Below are positions 16,347-24,721 of a DNA stretch of 64,000 nucleotides, one piece after another. The notes under the pieces were generated by a model. It was not told where the DNA came from and ran no database searches. It worked only from the letters and a program-made list of their open reading frames with translations. The position numbers were made by a program, and so were the translations under genes. This stretch comes from CAZGOM01 sp964542875 (GTDB lineage: Bacteria; Planctomycetota; Phycisphaerae; Phycisphaerales; Phycisphaeraceae). The stretch is taken from contig CAZIWA010000007.1 of NCBI GenBank assembly GCA_964542875.1, forward strand, positions 1 through 64,000, given 5' to 3'. Every line of letters starts with the position of its first letter. The stretch's first letter is position 1.

Positions 16347-18302
16347 TCACTCCGCACAACACGGTTTGACCGGGCTGGGCGGCACATCCAACGCGGGGTT
16401 GCGTTCAAAGAAACCATCCGGCTTGAGCATGAAGCCGATGTGAGTCACAGGCATCACGGGCCAATCTTCTGGCCGGGGCATGTGATTGGCCACCAGGGTG
16501 TACCAAAGCACATTGTTGGTGTTTTCGATGCTGCGATTGCTGCGGGTGTACGCCGGCAGCCCGGTATCGCCTGCATTTTGATTCGGATAATCGCCGGTGG
16601 CGTACTTTTGCGAAGAGTCATATGGCGTCACCCAGAGATGCTTCTTCATGAAGCCGGCTCTACGGACAACCGTTGCCGTGTCATCAAGAAAGCAGCGTGC
16701 GTTATCACCGGGAACAAGCCGGTAGCCCACAGGTTCCCCAAGCCGGTTTTTACGCGAAGGATTAACGACCTTCCATGTCAGGCTGGAAAGCGGATCAACA
16801 AGCTGCTGCGCCTGGGATTCGTTCTTAAGAAGCGTTGCGGCCGACACACACGCATTGCCGTGGGGATTTGAGGCGCTGGGCGCCTCGGGCTGATTGTGGC
16901 AAGCGTAGATGGAATTGTTTTCACCATCGACGGTCATGTCGAGCCGGACATTAAAAATGTGCTGGTGGATCGGTGCATAAACCTGCGGCGCGACGATCCT
17001 CCCGTAAGGACGGGTTTCACCGGGAGGCAGCGCCCCCGTATGCATAATGCCGGTAAGCTTCACCTCAAACTGAATCAGCCCGTCCTGCTGGAAGTACCAG
17101 TAGAAGCCATACTCATAGTTACCGACGGTTGCGATGAACGAAACCACCAGCCTGCGGTTACGCCGAACCTCGGTTTCATTCGTCCGCCAATCCATGTGCT
17201 TCCAGAGGATGCCGAAATCTTCCTCATGCAGGCAGATGGCGTTCTTGATGGTGACCACATCACCCTTGCTGTTGCAGACATGCGCATCAAAGTATTGAAT
17301 CAGGCCGAGGCAGTCACATCCCAAGGCAAGGGAATTGGCCAGGAGGCCAATGCCGTACTCGCCGCAATCGAAGGCATTTTTACGGAAGTGGTTGGGGTGC
17401 GGGTCGCCGTACGGGACCACCATGTCACACATGGAGGCGCGGTAAAAAATCGGACGCTCGTGTCCTTCGTCGTTGTAGGTCACCTGATGCAGCACGAGGC
17501 CTTCGCGAGGTGTAAACCCAAGACGCATCTTCCATTTCTGCCACGCGATTTGATTGCCGTGGACCTGGAAGCTGGGGCCCGCAGGCTGTTGGATGTCCAG
17601 TGGTTTGATGTCCGTTCGAAAGTTTTTGATGTACGGCCGCGCGTAGTTGGAAGCTTCAGGCGGAAGCGGCACAACACCGGAATCCTCCAGGCGATGAAGC
17701 GCCATTTTGTTCAAATCAACCACAGCAGTGAGGCCTTCAATGGGCCGGGCATATCCGTTGTCCCCGGGTTCTGATCGAACCCAGGTGAGCGCCCGGGCCA
17801 AGCGGAGGCCGATACCGTCGTCTGGCCCGCCGTAGTGCCCCGCAGACCATGGGTCAACCATGATCAGGCTCATATCGGTCACGCCTCGCAGGGCCAAAGC
17901 AGCCTTAAATTCCGGGTCTTTCTTGAGGCACTCTTCACACTCAAAAAATTCGTCGAGAGTAATAGGCGGTTGCGTGGATCCAAGCGGTTTGATGGATTGA
18001 ATCGCACGACTGGAAAGTGAAACAATCACTTCATGAGACTGGCCATCTGCATTGTCCAAAGCGAGCACGAAGGCCTGGCGCTCCCATGAAGTCCCCGGAG
18101 TAAACCCGGCGACAAGAGACTTGGAAGGTTCCTGAAGCGTCACAATGACAAACCGGGTCCGGGCCGAAAAGCCGGCAGACCGCCTGACGATGTCAACGGC
18201 AAGCCGTATTTCATCAGGCGAAAGCGGGTCCAAGGGGTGCGCAGAGGGGATGGAATCAGAGCTTTGAAGAGATAAACCCAAATCTTTACGCGGCGTGGCC
18301 AT
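16347..18302 (-). CDS. Copper amine oxidase (primary-amine oxidase)
   Basis: Protein of 651 residues; the ATG at 18302 has AGGAG about 8 bases upstream, so the longer frame from 18413 is not used. It oxidises primary amines to aldehydes with release of ammonia and hydrogen peroxide. The catalytic Asp lies in AFDCGEYGIG, the family signature LALGCDCLGLIQYFD follows, and the Tyr processed to topaquinone is in ATVGNYEYG (about residue 396). Copper ligands are the HxH in PIHQHIFNVRLDM and the later His in KKHLWVTPYD. The C-terminal VTHIGFMLKPDGFFERNP is also typical. There is no signal peptide, so it is probably cytoplasmic. The amine substrate is unknown. Confidence 0.92.
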   Translation of the reverse strand: MATPRKDLGLSLQSSDSIPSAHPLDPLSPDEIRLAVDIVRRSAGFSARTRFVIVTLQEPSKSLVAGFTPGTSWERQAFVLALDNADGQSHEVIVSLSSRAIQSIKPLGSTQPPITLDEFFECEECLKKDPEFKAALALRGVTDMSLIMVDPWSAGHYGGPDDGIGLRLARALTWVRSEPGDNGYARPIEGLTAVVDLNKMALHRLEDSGVVPLPPEASNYARPYIKNFRTDIKPLDIQQPAGPSFQVHGNQIAWQKWKMRLGFTPREGLVLHQVTYNDEGHERPIFYRASMCDMVVPYGDPHPNHFRKNAFDCGEYGIGLLANSLALGCDCLGLIQYFDAHVCNSKGDVVTIKNAICLHEEDFGILWKHMDWRTNETEVRRNRRLVVSFIATVGNYEYGFYWYFQQDGLIQFEVKLTGIMHTGALPPGETRPYGRIVAPQVYAPIHQHIFNVRLDMTVDGENNSIYACHNQPEAPSASNPHGNACVSAATLLKNESQAQQLVDPLSSLTWKVVNPSRKNRLGEPVGYRLVPGDNARCFLDDTATVVRRAGFMKKHLWVTPYDSSQKYATGDYPNQNAGDTGLPAYTRSNRSIENTNNVLWYTLVANHMPRPEDWPVMPVTHIGFMLKPDGFFERNPALDVPPSPVKPCCAE

Positions 18303-18382
18303 GGCTTTAACTCCTATCGGGATAGATGGGGAGGATATCACGCCACAACGGGATTTAAAGCATTTTGATGCATAAATAAAAA

Positions 18383-18420
18383 GACCCGTGTGGCGCTCTT
18401 GAAAGGCGCACACACGGGTC
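18383..18420 (-). terminator. Rho-independent terminator of the sigma factor gene
   Basis: GACCCGTGTG and CACACGGGTC arms are extended by GCGC/GCGC with one bulged base. On the minus strand it is followed by a T-rich tract (18374-18382). It lies about 135 bases after the sigma factor stop and just before the amine oxidase start region. Confidence 0.8.
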
Positions 18421-18556
18421 GGGTCAGGGAGTCGGGAGCCGCACTCCCGGAAGTCCTTTCTTGGGACTCGGGCCAGCCTCGTTGATGGCAGCCGGGGCCG
18501 GGGGTGGGCTTGTATTGTTTTACAGATCAGGTTTCCGTTGCTTGGCCTTTGAAGAC

Positions 18557-19558
18557 TTAGCGCAGGAAGTCGGTCTGCATGGTTTGCTTGATCTTCTCAA
18601 GCGCACGGTTCTGGATCTGGCGTACGCGTTCCTTGGTGACGCCGATGATGGAACCGACTTGCTCGAGGGTAAGGGCCTGCCCTTCGTGGGTTTGGCCGAG
18701 CTTGCCGACACCAAAACGGTGCTCGATGACTTCCTGCTCAATCTGGGTCAGTTCCGCCTTGTTATCGCGGATGATGTCCTTGAGCTCATCGACGCAGTCG
18801 ACTTCATGTTGTTCCCGGCGCTTTTCGTTGTAATCCGAGCGTTCAAGCTTGGGGTCAAACTCCGCGGGGAACATCTGGCGCTGACGGGTCTGCTTCTGGC
18901 CCATCCTGCTGAAGCCCTTGATGATGGCCCTGCAGGCATAGGTAGAGAATTTGAACCCGCGGCCGGCGTCGAACTTGTCGATGGCGCGCAGGAGAGCCAT
19001 GTTGCCTTCGCTGATCAGGTCGGCGAAGTCCATATCCCCGATCCGGGTGCGCTTGGCCATGGCCAACACAAGGGCGAGGTTGGTCTGGGCGATCTGTTCG
19101 CGCAGCGCTTCGGCCTTGCGGTGCCACATGATGGCCTCACGTGCCTCGGCGTTGTTCAGCTCACGGTCGCCTGCCTGGGCCAGAATCTGGCTCACCCGCA
19201 TGCGGACATAGTTGAACTGAAAGAACAGGACGCGTTCCTGCGCACCGGTGAGAACCACCGAGCCGGGGTTACCGATGGACTTTAAGTCCGTGGCGGTGTC
19301 CATGGCGGGGTGATACCAGTCGATGTCAGGCTTGCGGATGGCCGGCGCCTTGTCGAAGAGCGCATCATACGCGTCGTCGGCATGGAAGGCCTCATTATCG
19401 ATGAAGTCATACGGCTTCAGGGAGTAAATAAGGTCCAGGGATTCCCGGTCCCGCTCGGACAAGGCTTGGCCATGGGTCACTGCGGACCGACTCTTGGTCC
19501 GGGCAACTTGGGTCAGGGGGGAGACATTGTCTGTCAGAACAGTTGCGTGAGGCTTCAT
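18557..19558 (-). CDS. RNA polymerase sigma factor, sigma-70 family
   Basis: Protein of 333 residues from the ATG at 19558, which has GAAAGGG upstream; an in-frame ATG at 19687 would add 43 basic residues and cannot be excluded. Region 2 is visible as NLALVLAMAKR, DLISEGNMALLRAIDKFDA and FKFSTYACRAIIKGFSRM. The usual WWIRQAI of region 2.4 is replaced by CRAIIKGFSRM, so -10 recognition may differ from the housekeeping factor. Region 4.2 is canonical (LTLEQVGSIIGVTKERVRQI), suggesting a normal -35 contact. The N-terminus lacks recognisable region 1.1 and is unlike standard RpoD. It is probably an alternative or secondary vegetative sigma. Confidence 0.9.
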   Translation of the reverse strand: MKPHATVLTDNVSPLTQVARTKSRSAVTHGQALSERDRESLDLIYSLKPYDFIDNEAFHADDAYDALFDKAPAIRKPDIDWYHPAMDTATDLKSIGNPGSVVLTGAQERVLFFQFNYVRMRVSQILAQAGDRELNNAEAREAIMWHRKAEALREQIAQTNLALVLAMAKRTRIGDMDFADLISEGNMALLRAIDKFDAGRGFKFSTYACRAIIKGFSRMGQKQTRQRQMFPAEFDPKLERSDYNEKRREQHEVDCVDELKDIIRDNKAELTQIEQEVIEHRFGVGKLGQTHEGQALTLEQVGSIIGVTKERVRQIQNRALEKIKQTMQTDFLR

Positions 19559-20194
19559 GGCTACACCCTTTCGTTCTAGATGACTGCTTTGGTGACTTTG
19601 ACGGTTCAGATTCATTTGCGGCTTTGATGCCGGGAACTTCCCGGGTGCTCGTTTAGGCCGCGTGTTCTTGCTACTAGTTGTACGCATGGGAGGTTCCCAG
19701 GATCGCTAAAAGGTTGGGCTTTTTTCGCAAGCTGTCTCAACTTGTGAAAAGTCAAGCACTTGTGGGATTAAAAATCTTTTACACGACCGTACAATGTACG
19801 ATAAAGTCTGATCAGTTTTCATTGTTTCACCAATTATACGGATTTTGTTTGGTGTCGCAATGAGTGCCGGTGGAAGAGGCCGGCGTGCGCTTGGCAGGTC
19901 TGGAGAGCCCTGCACTCTTAAGACGCTCCAGAAGGTGATTGTTCCTACACCCTTTGTAAAAAACTTGTTGAGACGGATATATCAGGGAAACCCGTACCCG
20001 AGACTCGTTTTGACCGGTAATGGTTTGTCGGGCCATTTGCCGGTGCCTTACAGGGGGCTGAAAGAAAACATTGCAACGACCGTGCCAGAAACAACCAGTC
20101 GGGGTGCTTTTACATGACGTGATGCGAGGGATTGAGAGTGTTATGATGTGGCGTTAAGTTCATTGGCACACAACTTCCTACAGGAGATTTTCAG
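19559..20194. other. Divergent intergenic region between sigma factor and sodA
   Basis: A long gap holding the sigma factor leader and promoter (minus) and the sodA upstream region (plus). A palindrome CGTAC-AAT-GTACG (19788-19800) lies in the sigma leader. A 90-codon plus frame at 19845-20117 has no coding character I recognise. A possible -10 for sodA is TATGAT at 20142-20147, without a good -35. Confidence 0.4.
19833..19860 (-). promoter_or_regulatory. Promoter of the sigma factor gene
   Basis: On the minus strand TTGCGA (19860-19855) and TATAAT (19838-19833) are spaced by 16 bases. Start of transcription near 19826 would give a leader of about 270 bases to the ATG at 19558, or about 140 to the ATG at 19687. 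Confidence 0.6.
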
Positions 20195-20833
20195 ATGGCA
20201 TTTACCCTTCCCGCACTGCCTTACGGCTTTGACGCCCTGGAACCGGTGATCGACACTCAGACCATGCAGATCCACCACGGCAAGCATCACAACGCTTACG
20301 TGACGAACCTGAACAAGGCTCTGGAATCAGCCCCGGCGCTGGCCGGCAAGTCGATCGAAGAAATCATTGGCAACCTGACCAACGTCCCCGACGCAGTGCG
20401 CGGCGCGGTTCGCAACAACGGCGGCGGCCACTTCAATCACTCTCTGTTCTGGACGCTTCTTGCGCCCAAGGGCAACGGTGGCGGCGGCGCTCCCGTGGGC
20501 GACCTGGCTGCGGCAATCAACACCGAACTGGGCGGCCTCGACAAGTTCAAGGCCGACTTTGCCCAGGCTGCCACCACCCGGTTCGGCTCCGGCTGGGCAT
20601 GGCTCTACGTCAAGAACGGCAAGCTCGCTGTGGGCTCCACCGCCAATCAGGACAGCCCCCTGATGGGCGAAGGCGTTGCCGGCATCGCTGGTAAGCCCGT
20701 CCTTGGCTTGGACGTGTGGGAACACGCTTACTACCTCAAGTACCAGAACCGCCGCCCCGACTACATCGGAGCGTTCTGGGACGTGGTGAACTGGAACAAG
20801 GCCAACGAACTGTACGTTGCCGCCAAGAAGTAA
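20195..20833 (+). CDS. sodA: Superoxide dismutase, Fe/Mn family (probably Mn)
   Basis: Protein of 212 residues that converts superoxide to oxygen and hydrogen peroxide. Metal ligands are His27 (IHHGKHHNAYV), His82 (NNGGGHFNHSLFW), Asp173 and His177 (LDVWEHAYYLKY). The GGGHFNHS segment and Gln152 in STANQDSP are the pattern of manganese enzymes. There is no signal peptide, so it is cytoplasmic. The start has a good ribosome site (AGGAGA). The gene stands alone with its own terminator. Confidence 0.96.
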   Translation: MAFTLPALPYGFDALEPVIDTQTMQIHHGKHHNAYVTNLNKALESAPALAGKSIEEIIGNLTNVPDAVRGAVRNNGGGHFNHSLFWTLLAPKGNGGGGAPVGDLAAAINTELGGLDKFKADFAQAATTRFGSGWAWLYVKNGKLAVGSTANQDSPLMGEGVAGIAGKPVLGLDVWEHAYYLKYQNRRPDYIGAFWDVVNWNKANELYVAAKK

Positions 20834-20862
20834 GCTGCCACAATTTGCTTACGACTCATGCA

Positions 20863-20895
20863 GGCCCGCCATTTTGGCGGGCCTGTCTTTTTTTG
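20863..20895 (+). terminator. Rho-independent terminator of sodA
   Basis: AGGCCCGCC and GGCGGGCCT form a perfect 9-bp stem around ATTTT, followed by GTCTTTTTTT. Confidence 0.93.
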
Positions 20896-20991
20896 ACTGT
20901 CATAATGAAATTAACGTGTCAACTAGAAACCCAGGCGCCACGCTGTTATGAATACGGGTGCCTGTCAGCCCCTCCTTCTTGGAAATCACCC

Positions 20992-22002
20992 ATGAGCAAC
21001 ACAAATACATCGACGCGTGAACTGGGCAAGTCTGGACTTAAGGTCTCTCCCATTGGCCTGGGCTGCATGGGCATGACATGGGCCTACGGCCCCGGCGATG
21101 AGCCCGAAGCCCTGCGCGTGCTGGCAAGGTTCGTGGAGCTAGGCGGCAACTTCCTGGATACCGCAGAGATTTACGGCCCGTTTGATAACGAACAGTTGGT
21201 TGGAAAATTCCTCAAGACCACCAAACGCGCAAAGCTCGTGGTAGCCACCAAATTCGGTTTCAAGATCGACGCGACTACGCGCAACATCTCCGGTGCCGAC
21301 AGTTCCCCAACCAATGTGGCCAAGGTTTGCGACGAAAGCCTGAAACGGCTGGGCATCGAAACGATCGATCTCTTCTATCAACACCGTGTCGACCCCTCAG
21401 TGCCGATCGAAGAAACCGTCGGTGCAATGGCCAAACTGGTCAAGGCCGGCAAAGTTCGGGCACTTGGGCTATCCGAGGCTGCCGCACAAACCATCAAACG
21501 CGCCGCGAAGGTCCATCCCATCGCCGCATTGCAAGCGGAGTATTCGCTTTGGACTCGTGATCCGGAAACCAACGGCACACTCGCCGCATGCCGGGAGCTT
21601 GGCATTACCTATGTGCCTTACAGCCCACTTGGCCGAGGGTTTCTAACCGGTGCGATCACCAAGCCGGACGATCTCACCAAAGACGACTGGCGTCGGACCA
21701 ATCCGCGGTTTCAGGCCGGTGCGTTTGAAAAGAACCTGGCGCTGGCCGGCCATGTCAAGAACCTCGCAGCAAAGAAATCCTGCTCCCCTGCCCAACTGGC
21801 CCTGGCCTGGGTGCTGGCGCAGGGTAATGACATGGTGCCGATCCCAGGCACCAAACGTGTGAAGTACCTGGAAGACAACATGGGCGCCTTGAGGGTTTCG
21901 CTTTCAGCGGAGGAACTTAAAGAGATGGACCAACTCTTTCCGCTGGGTGTCGCAGAGGGAACCCGCTATGCCGCGGATGGCATGGCGATGGTGAATAAAT
22001 GA
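20992..22002 (+). CDS. Aldo/keto reductase
   Basis: NADPH-dependent oxidoreductase-type TIM barrel of 336 residues. The ATG at 20992 is chosen because homology starts immediately (RELGKSGLKVSPIGLGCMGM). The catalytic Asp-Tyr-Lys-His set appears as FLDTAEIYG, VVATKFGF and DLFYQHRVDP. The C-terminal VPIPGTKRVKYLEDNMGAL binds the cofactor phosphate. The layout is that of the YakC/AKR13 group of soluble aldehyde reductases. It is not clearly part of an operon. Confidence 0.93.
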   Translation: MSNTNTSTRELGKSGLKVSPIGLGCMGMTWAYGPGDEPEALRVLARFVELGGNFLDTAEIYGPFDNEQLVGKFLKTTKRAKLVVATKFGFKIDATTRNISGADSSPTNVAKVCDESLKRLGIETIDLFYQHRVDPSVPIEETVGAMAKLVKAGKVRALGLSEAAAQTIKRAAKVHPIAALQAEYSLWTRDPETNGTLAACRELGITYVPYSPLGRGFLTGAITKPDDLTKDDWRRTNPRFQAGAFEKNLALAGHVKNLAAKKSCSPAQLALAWVLAQGNDMVPIPGTKRVKYLEDNMGALRVSLSAEELKEMDQLFPLGVAEGTRYAADGMAMVNK

Positions 22003-22081
22003 GTTAGGTCATGATCGTTCCAAAGGGAGCAGGCGTGCATGTGATTTCGCCACCAAGGCGGCGAAGCGCGGGGGAACTCAT

Positions 22082-22774
22082 ATGAACGAGAATGCTATTC
22101 CGGAAGAGGCAAAACCTCAGCATATTGCGACGAAATCAGAAAAGGTCTTCGTCACGTGGTTCTTGCTGATAATCGCCACGCTGAGTTACGGCTGGTGCAT
22201 CAGGTTGCAATGGACAGTGTTTGCCTTGGGATCGATCTACAACGACGGACTGGCCGGTGATTACCACATCACTGTGCGAACGTTTACATATCCGCTTGTG
22301 ATTGTGCTGTCGCTGATGATGCTGGGCTTGACCGGAATACTGTCGTTCTGGGCGAACCATCGGGCAGTGATCTTGATTGTGGTCGTCGGAGTGGTTGTGC
22401 TGATTGCGGCGCAATTCGTGCCAGCCTGGGGTGGAGGAACACAGAATCCAGACTTTTTGCGTGGGGTGGCCGAGCGCATGCGAGCTCGGGGAGATTTACA
22501 GGCTTTGAAGGAAGTAGCGCGCAATGGTGGAGGCCAGTATCCGCAAATAAACCAAGAATTGATGAATTCGCTTAAGGGCGTGATGGTGAGACCGGCGCTT
22601 GAAGCTGGGGTGTCATGGAATGAGGGTCGGGAACATGTATTACTGGTGGAGTATGAAAGGGTGTTTGGCGTGATGGTGGGGCCGGAGGAGATGACCGATA
22701 CGACGCCCTGGCATCCACACAACACTGTGAAGATCGAGCCTGGCGTATGGATGTTGAAGGGCGAGGGTTGGTGA
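22082..22774 (+). CDS. Hypothetical membrane protein
   Basis: Protein of 230 residues that I do not recognise. Three hydrophobic segments lie in the first half (FVTWFLLIIATLSYGW, TYPLVIVLSLMMLGLTGIL, AVILIVVVGVVVLIAAQFV), followed by a soluble C-terminal half of about 95 residues without Cys or obvious motifs. GGGGGAA lies before the ATG. Its base composition looks more AT-rich than that of its neighbours, which may indicate a different history. Confidence 0.65.
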   Translation: MNENAIPEEAKPQHIATKSEKVFVTWFLLIIATLSYGWCIRLQWTVFALGSIYNDGLAGDYHITVRTFTYPLVIVLSLMMLGLTGILSFWANHRAVILIVVVGVVVLIAAQFVPAWGGGTQNPDFLRGVAERMRARGDLQALKEVARNGGGQYPQINQELMNSLKGVMVRPALEAGVSWNEGREHVLLVEYERVFGVMVGPEEMTDTTPWHPHNTVKIEPGVWMLKGEGW

Positions 22775-22791
22775 GAGGACCAATAAAAAGA

Positions 22792-22823
22792 GCAGGCGAC
22801 GACTTTTGAGGGTCGTCGCCTGC
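22792..22823 (-). terminator. Rho-independent terminator of the RRM protein gene
   Basis: GCAGGCGACGAC and GTCGTCGCCTGC form a perfect 12-bp stem around an 8-base loop. On the minus strand the stem is followed by TCTTTTTATT. It may also end the convergent membrane-protein transcript. Confidence 0.88.
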
Positions 22824-22870
22824 GTGGTTCTTTGGATTGATTGCGCTGAGGTTGGACTCAGCGGAGTGAT

Positions 22871-23320
22871 TTAGTAGCGATCGCCGCCGCGGTCGCCACC
22901 GCGACCGCCGCCGCCGTAGCCACCACGGTCACCGCCGCGGCCGCCACCACCGCCGTAGCCACCACGGTCGCCGCCGCGGCCACCGCCGCCACCGCCACCG
23001 TAGCCGCCGCGGTCACCACCGCGACCACCGCCACCGCCGCCGTAACCACCACCGCCGCCACCACCACCGGAACGTTCTTCACGGGGCTGGGCTTCGTTAA
23101 CCTTCAGAGGCCGGCCGTTGAGGGGCTTGCCGTTGAGGGCTTCGATGGCCTGGAGACCTTCGTCATGGTTGGCCATTTCAACAAAAGAAAAGCCACGGGA
23201 CCGGTTGGTTTCACGGTCGATGATGAGGCTTACGCGAACGATTTCGCCAAACTGAGAGAAAAGATCGTGGAGTTCTTCTTGCGTGGTGGTGTAGGGGAGG
23301 TTGCCAACGTAGATGTTCAC
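22871..23320 (-). CDS. RNA-binding RRM protein with Gly/Arg-rich tail
   Basis: Protein of about 149 residues. A GTG at 23320 (AGGA 8 bases upstream) gives the canonical start NIYVGNLPYTTTQEEL. Residues 1-80 are a complete RRM with RNP2 (IYVGNL) and RNP1 (RGFSFVEM). Residues from about 85 to the end are Gly-rich with RGGDRGGYGGGG repeats, like RGG tails that bind RNA without specificity. Such proteins occur in cyanobacteria and planctomycetes and are often cold-induced. The repeat region at DNA level (22880-23075) is nearly pure GC-rich tandem sequence and may vary in length. Confidence 0.92.
   Translation of the reverse strand: MNIYVGNLPYTTTQEELHDLFSQFGEIVRVSLIIDRETNRSRGFSFVEMANHDEGLQAIEALNGKPLNGRPLKVNEAQPREERSGGGGGGGGYGGGGGGRGGDRGGYGGGGGGGRGGDRGGYGGGGGRGGDRGGYGGGGRGGDRGGDRY
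22880..23075. repeat. GC-rich tandem repeats encoding the RGG tail
   Basis: Repeated CCGCCGCGGCC/ACC-type units read as Gly-Gly-Arg-Gly-Asp-Arg-Gly-Gly-Tyr in the minus frame. They are coding repeats, not CRISPR or integron repeats. Confidence 0.75.
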
Positions 23321-23542
23321 AGACACGTTCCTGATTCCCGATAAACTGTCGGCGAAACCCCGGGAGCGGCGTCGCCCGACCCCCCATATCAACCCGCGAC
23401 TCTGCAGATCGGACAGGGAGATAAAAACCAGAACATATTCAGCATAACTGAGGAATCAAGGCCCGGCAAGCATATTTTTATTGTTGTATTAAATTTCCAG
23501 GAAGACCAGACCAAATCTCAAGTTATAGTAGTAAAACCACCC

Positions 23543-24283
23543 ATGAACATCGGATTGAATGCCAGCCAACCCAGGGTTTTGTTCATACTCCCCGCGTTCA
23601 ACGAGGTGGACTCGGTTGCGCGTGTTGTAAACAACCTGCGCAACCACCTGCCGGACGCCGGAATCGTTGTGATTGACGATGGCTCAACGGATGGCACCGC
23701 AGCCGCCGTGCCAAGCCACGCAGTCTGCCTGAGGCTGCCTTTTAACCTCGGCATCGGCGGCGCCGTCCAAACCGGCTATCGATACGCGCATCTCAATGGG
23801 TATGACATTGCCATACAGGTAGATGCCGACGGCCAGCACCCTGCCGACCAGGTTCAACGCCTGCTACAGACCATGCGCGACGAGAATGCCGATCTGGTGG
23901 TCGGCACACGTTTTTTTCCAGGCGGGGACTATCAGCAATCCGCCAGCCGGATGACCGGCATTGTGATTCTCCGGAATCTGATCAAACTGCTCACGGGCGT
24001 TCGCGTGTCTGACTGCACGTCCGGCTTCAGGGCGGCCAATAAACGGGTGATCGAGGCCTTCGCCACGTGGTACCCGGAAGATTATCCAGAGCCTGAGGTG
24101 GCGCTGCTGGTGATCCGCCACGGTTTTAAACTGGTGGAAGCGCCCGTCCATATGGACCAGCGCACCACCGGCACCACAAGCATTTCGATGTTCACCGGCA
24201 TCTTGTACGTCATTAAAGTCGGCGCGGCGTTGATCCTCGACATGATCCGCTCTCCCTGGCCCAAGCGGAGGGCAACGGCATGA
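23543..24283 (+). CDS. Family 2 glycosyltransferase (polyprenyl-phosphate mannosyltransferase-like)
   Basis: Protein of 246 residues with a GT-A fold. The nucleotide-sugar site is VVIDDGSTDGT (Asp45-Asp46), the metal-binding motif is DADGQH (94-99), and FNLGIGGAVQTGYR and GTSGFRA-like DCTSGFRAAN follow, as in DPM1-like enzymes that transfer sugar to a lipid carrier. It lacks C-terminal membrane helices. Its stop overlaps the DUF2304 gene by four bases. This pairing is common in polysaccharide operons. No ribosome site precedes the ATG; a TATAGT at 23524-23529 suggests a very short leader. Confidence 0.88.
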   Translation: MNIGLNASQPRVLFILPAFNEVDSVARVVNNLRNHLPDAGIVVIDDGSTDGTAAAVPSHAVCLRLPFNLGIGGAVQTGYRYAHLNGYDIAIQVDADGQHPADQVQRLLQTMRDENADLVVGTRFFPGGDYQQSASRMTGIVILRNLIKLLTGVRVSDCTSGFRAANKRVIEAFATWYPEDYPEPEVALLVIRHGFKLVEAPVHMDQRTTGTTSISMFTGILYVIKVGAALILDMIRSPWPKRRATA

Positions 24284-24672
24284 TCCGAACCATCATCCTG
24301 CTGGTATTTGGCGGCCTGCTTTTATGGAAGGCCTTGCGCAACCTCAGGCGGCAAAAACTCAAAGAAAAATACGCCCTTCTCTTTGCAGGATGCGCACTGC
24401 CCTTTGTGACGCTGGCGGTGTGGCCCGACGGCATCGTGAAGGTGTCGGAAGTGCTTGAGATCGAAAAAGGCACATTACTGGTGATGGCGCTGAGCATCTT
24501 CGCCCTGCTTTTAATCTTTGAACTGCTGAAGATCGTGAGTGTCCAGGATCGAAAGATCACCACCCTGGCGCAGGAAGTAGCCATTTTGCGCGAACGTCTC
24601 CGGAAAACCGAAGCCGTGGACGAAAGCGACAAGCAAGAAAACCAAACCAAAGACGAAAGCGGCCAACAATAG
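24280..24672 (+). CDS. DUF2304 family membrane protein
   Basis: Protein of 130 residues with hydrophobic segments at the start (TIILLVFGGLLLWKAL), in the middle (LLFAGCALPFVTLAVWP) and at LLVMALSIFALLLIFELLKI, followed by a coiled-coil-like charged tail (QDRKITTLAQEVAILRERL). DUF2304 proteins typically accompany DPM-like glycosyltransferases, as here with a four-base overlap, and may anchor or assist them. The C-terminal Gln/Lys/Asp-rich end is poorly conserved. Confidence 0.8.
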   Translation: MIRTIILLVFGGLLLWKALRNLRRQKLKEKYALLFAGCALPFVTLAVWPDGIVKVSEVLEIEKGTLLVMALSIFALLLIFELLKIVSVQDRKITTLAQEVAILRERLRKTEAVDESDKQENQTKDESGQQ

Positions 24673-24721
24673 CGGCCAATGGCAAGAGACTCAGGCGGCC
24701 GAGGCTGGCCTGGCGAGAGAG

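Noticed and set aside
16896..17774. Plus-strand frame of 292 codons
   Set aside because: It is antisense to the copper amine oxidase gene, whose catalytic motifs are intact on the minus strand.
18461..19285. Plus-strand frame of 274 codons
   Set aside because: It mirrors the sigma factor gene and has no protein family features.
19845..20117. Plus-strand frame of 90 codons between sigma factor and sodA
   Set aside because: No ribosome site and no recognisable content; it overlaps the sigma factor promoter.
22880..23075. Repeats resembling a CRISPR or minisatellite
   Set aside because: They are in frame with the Gly/Arg-rich tail of the RRM protein, have no spacers, and no cas genes are present.
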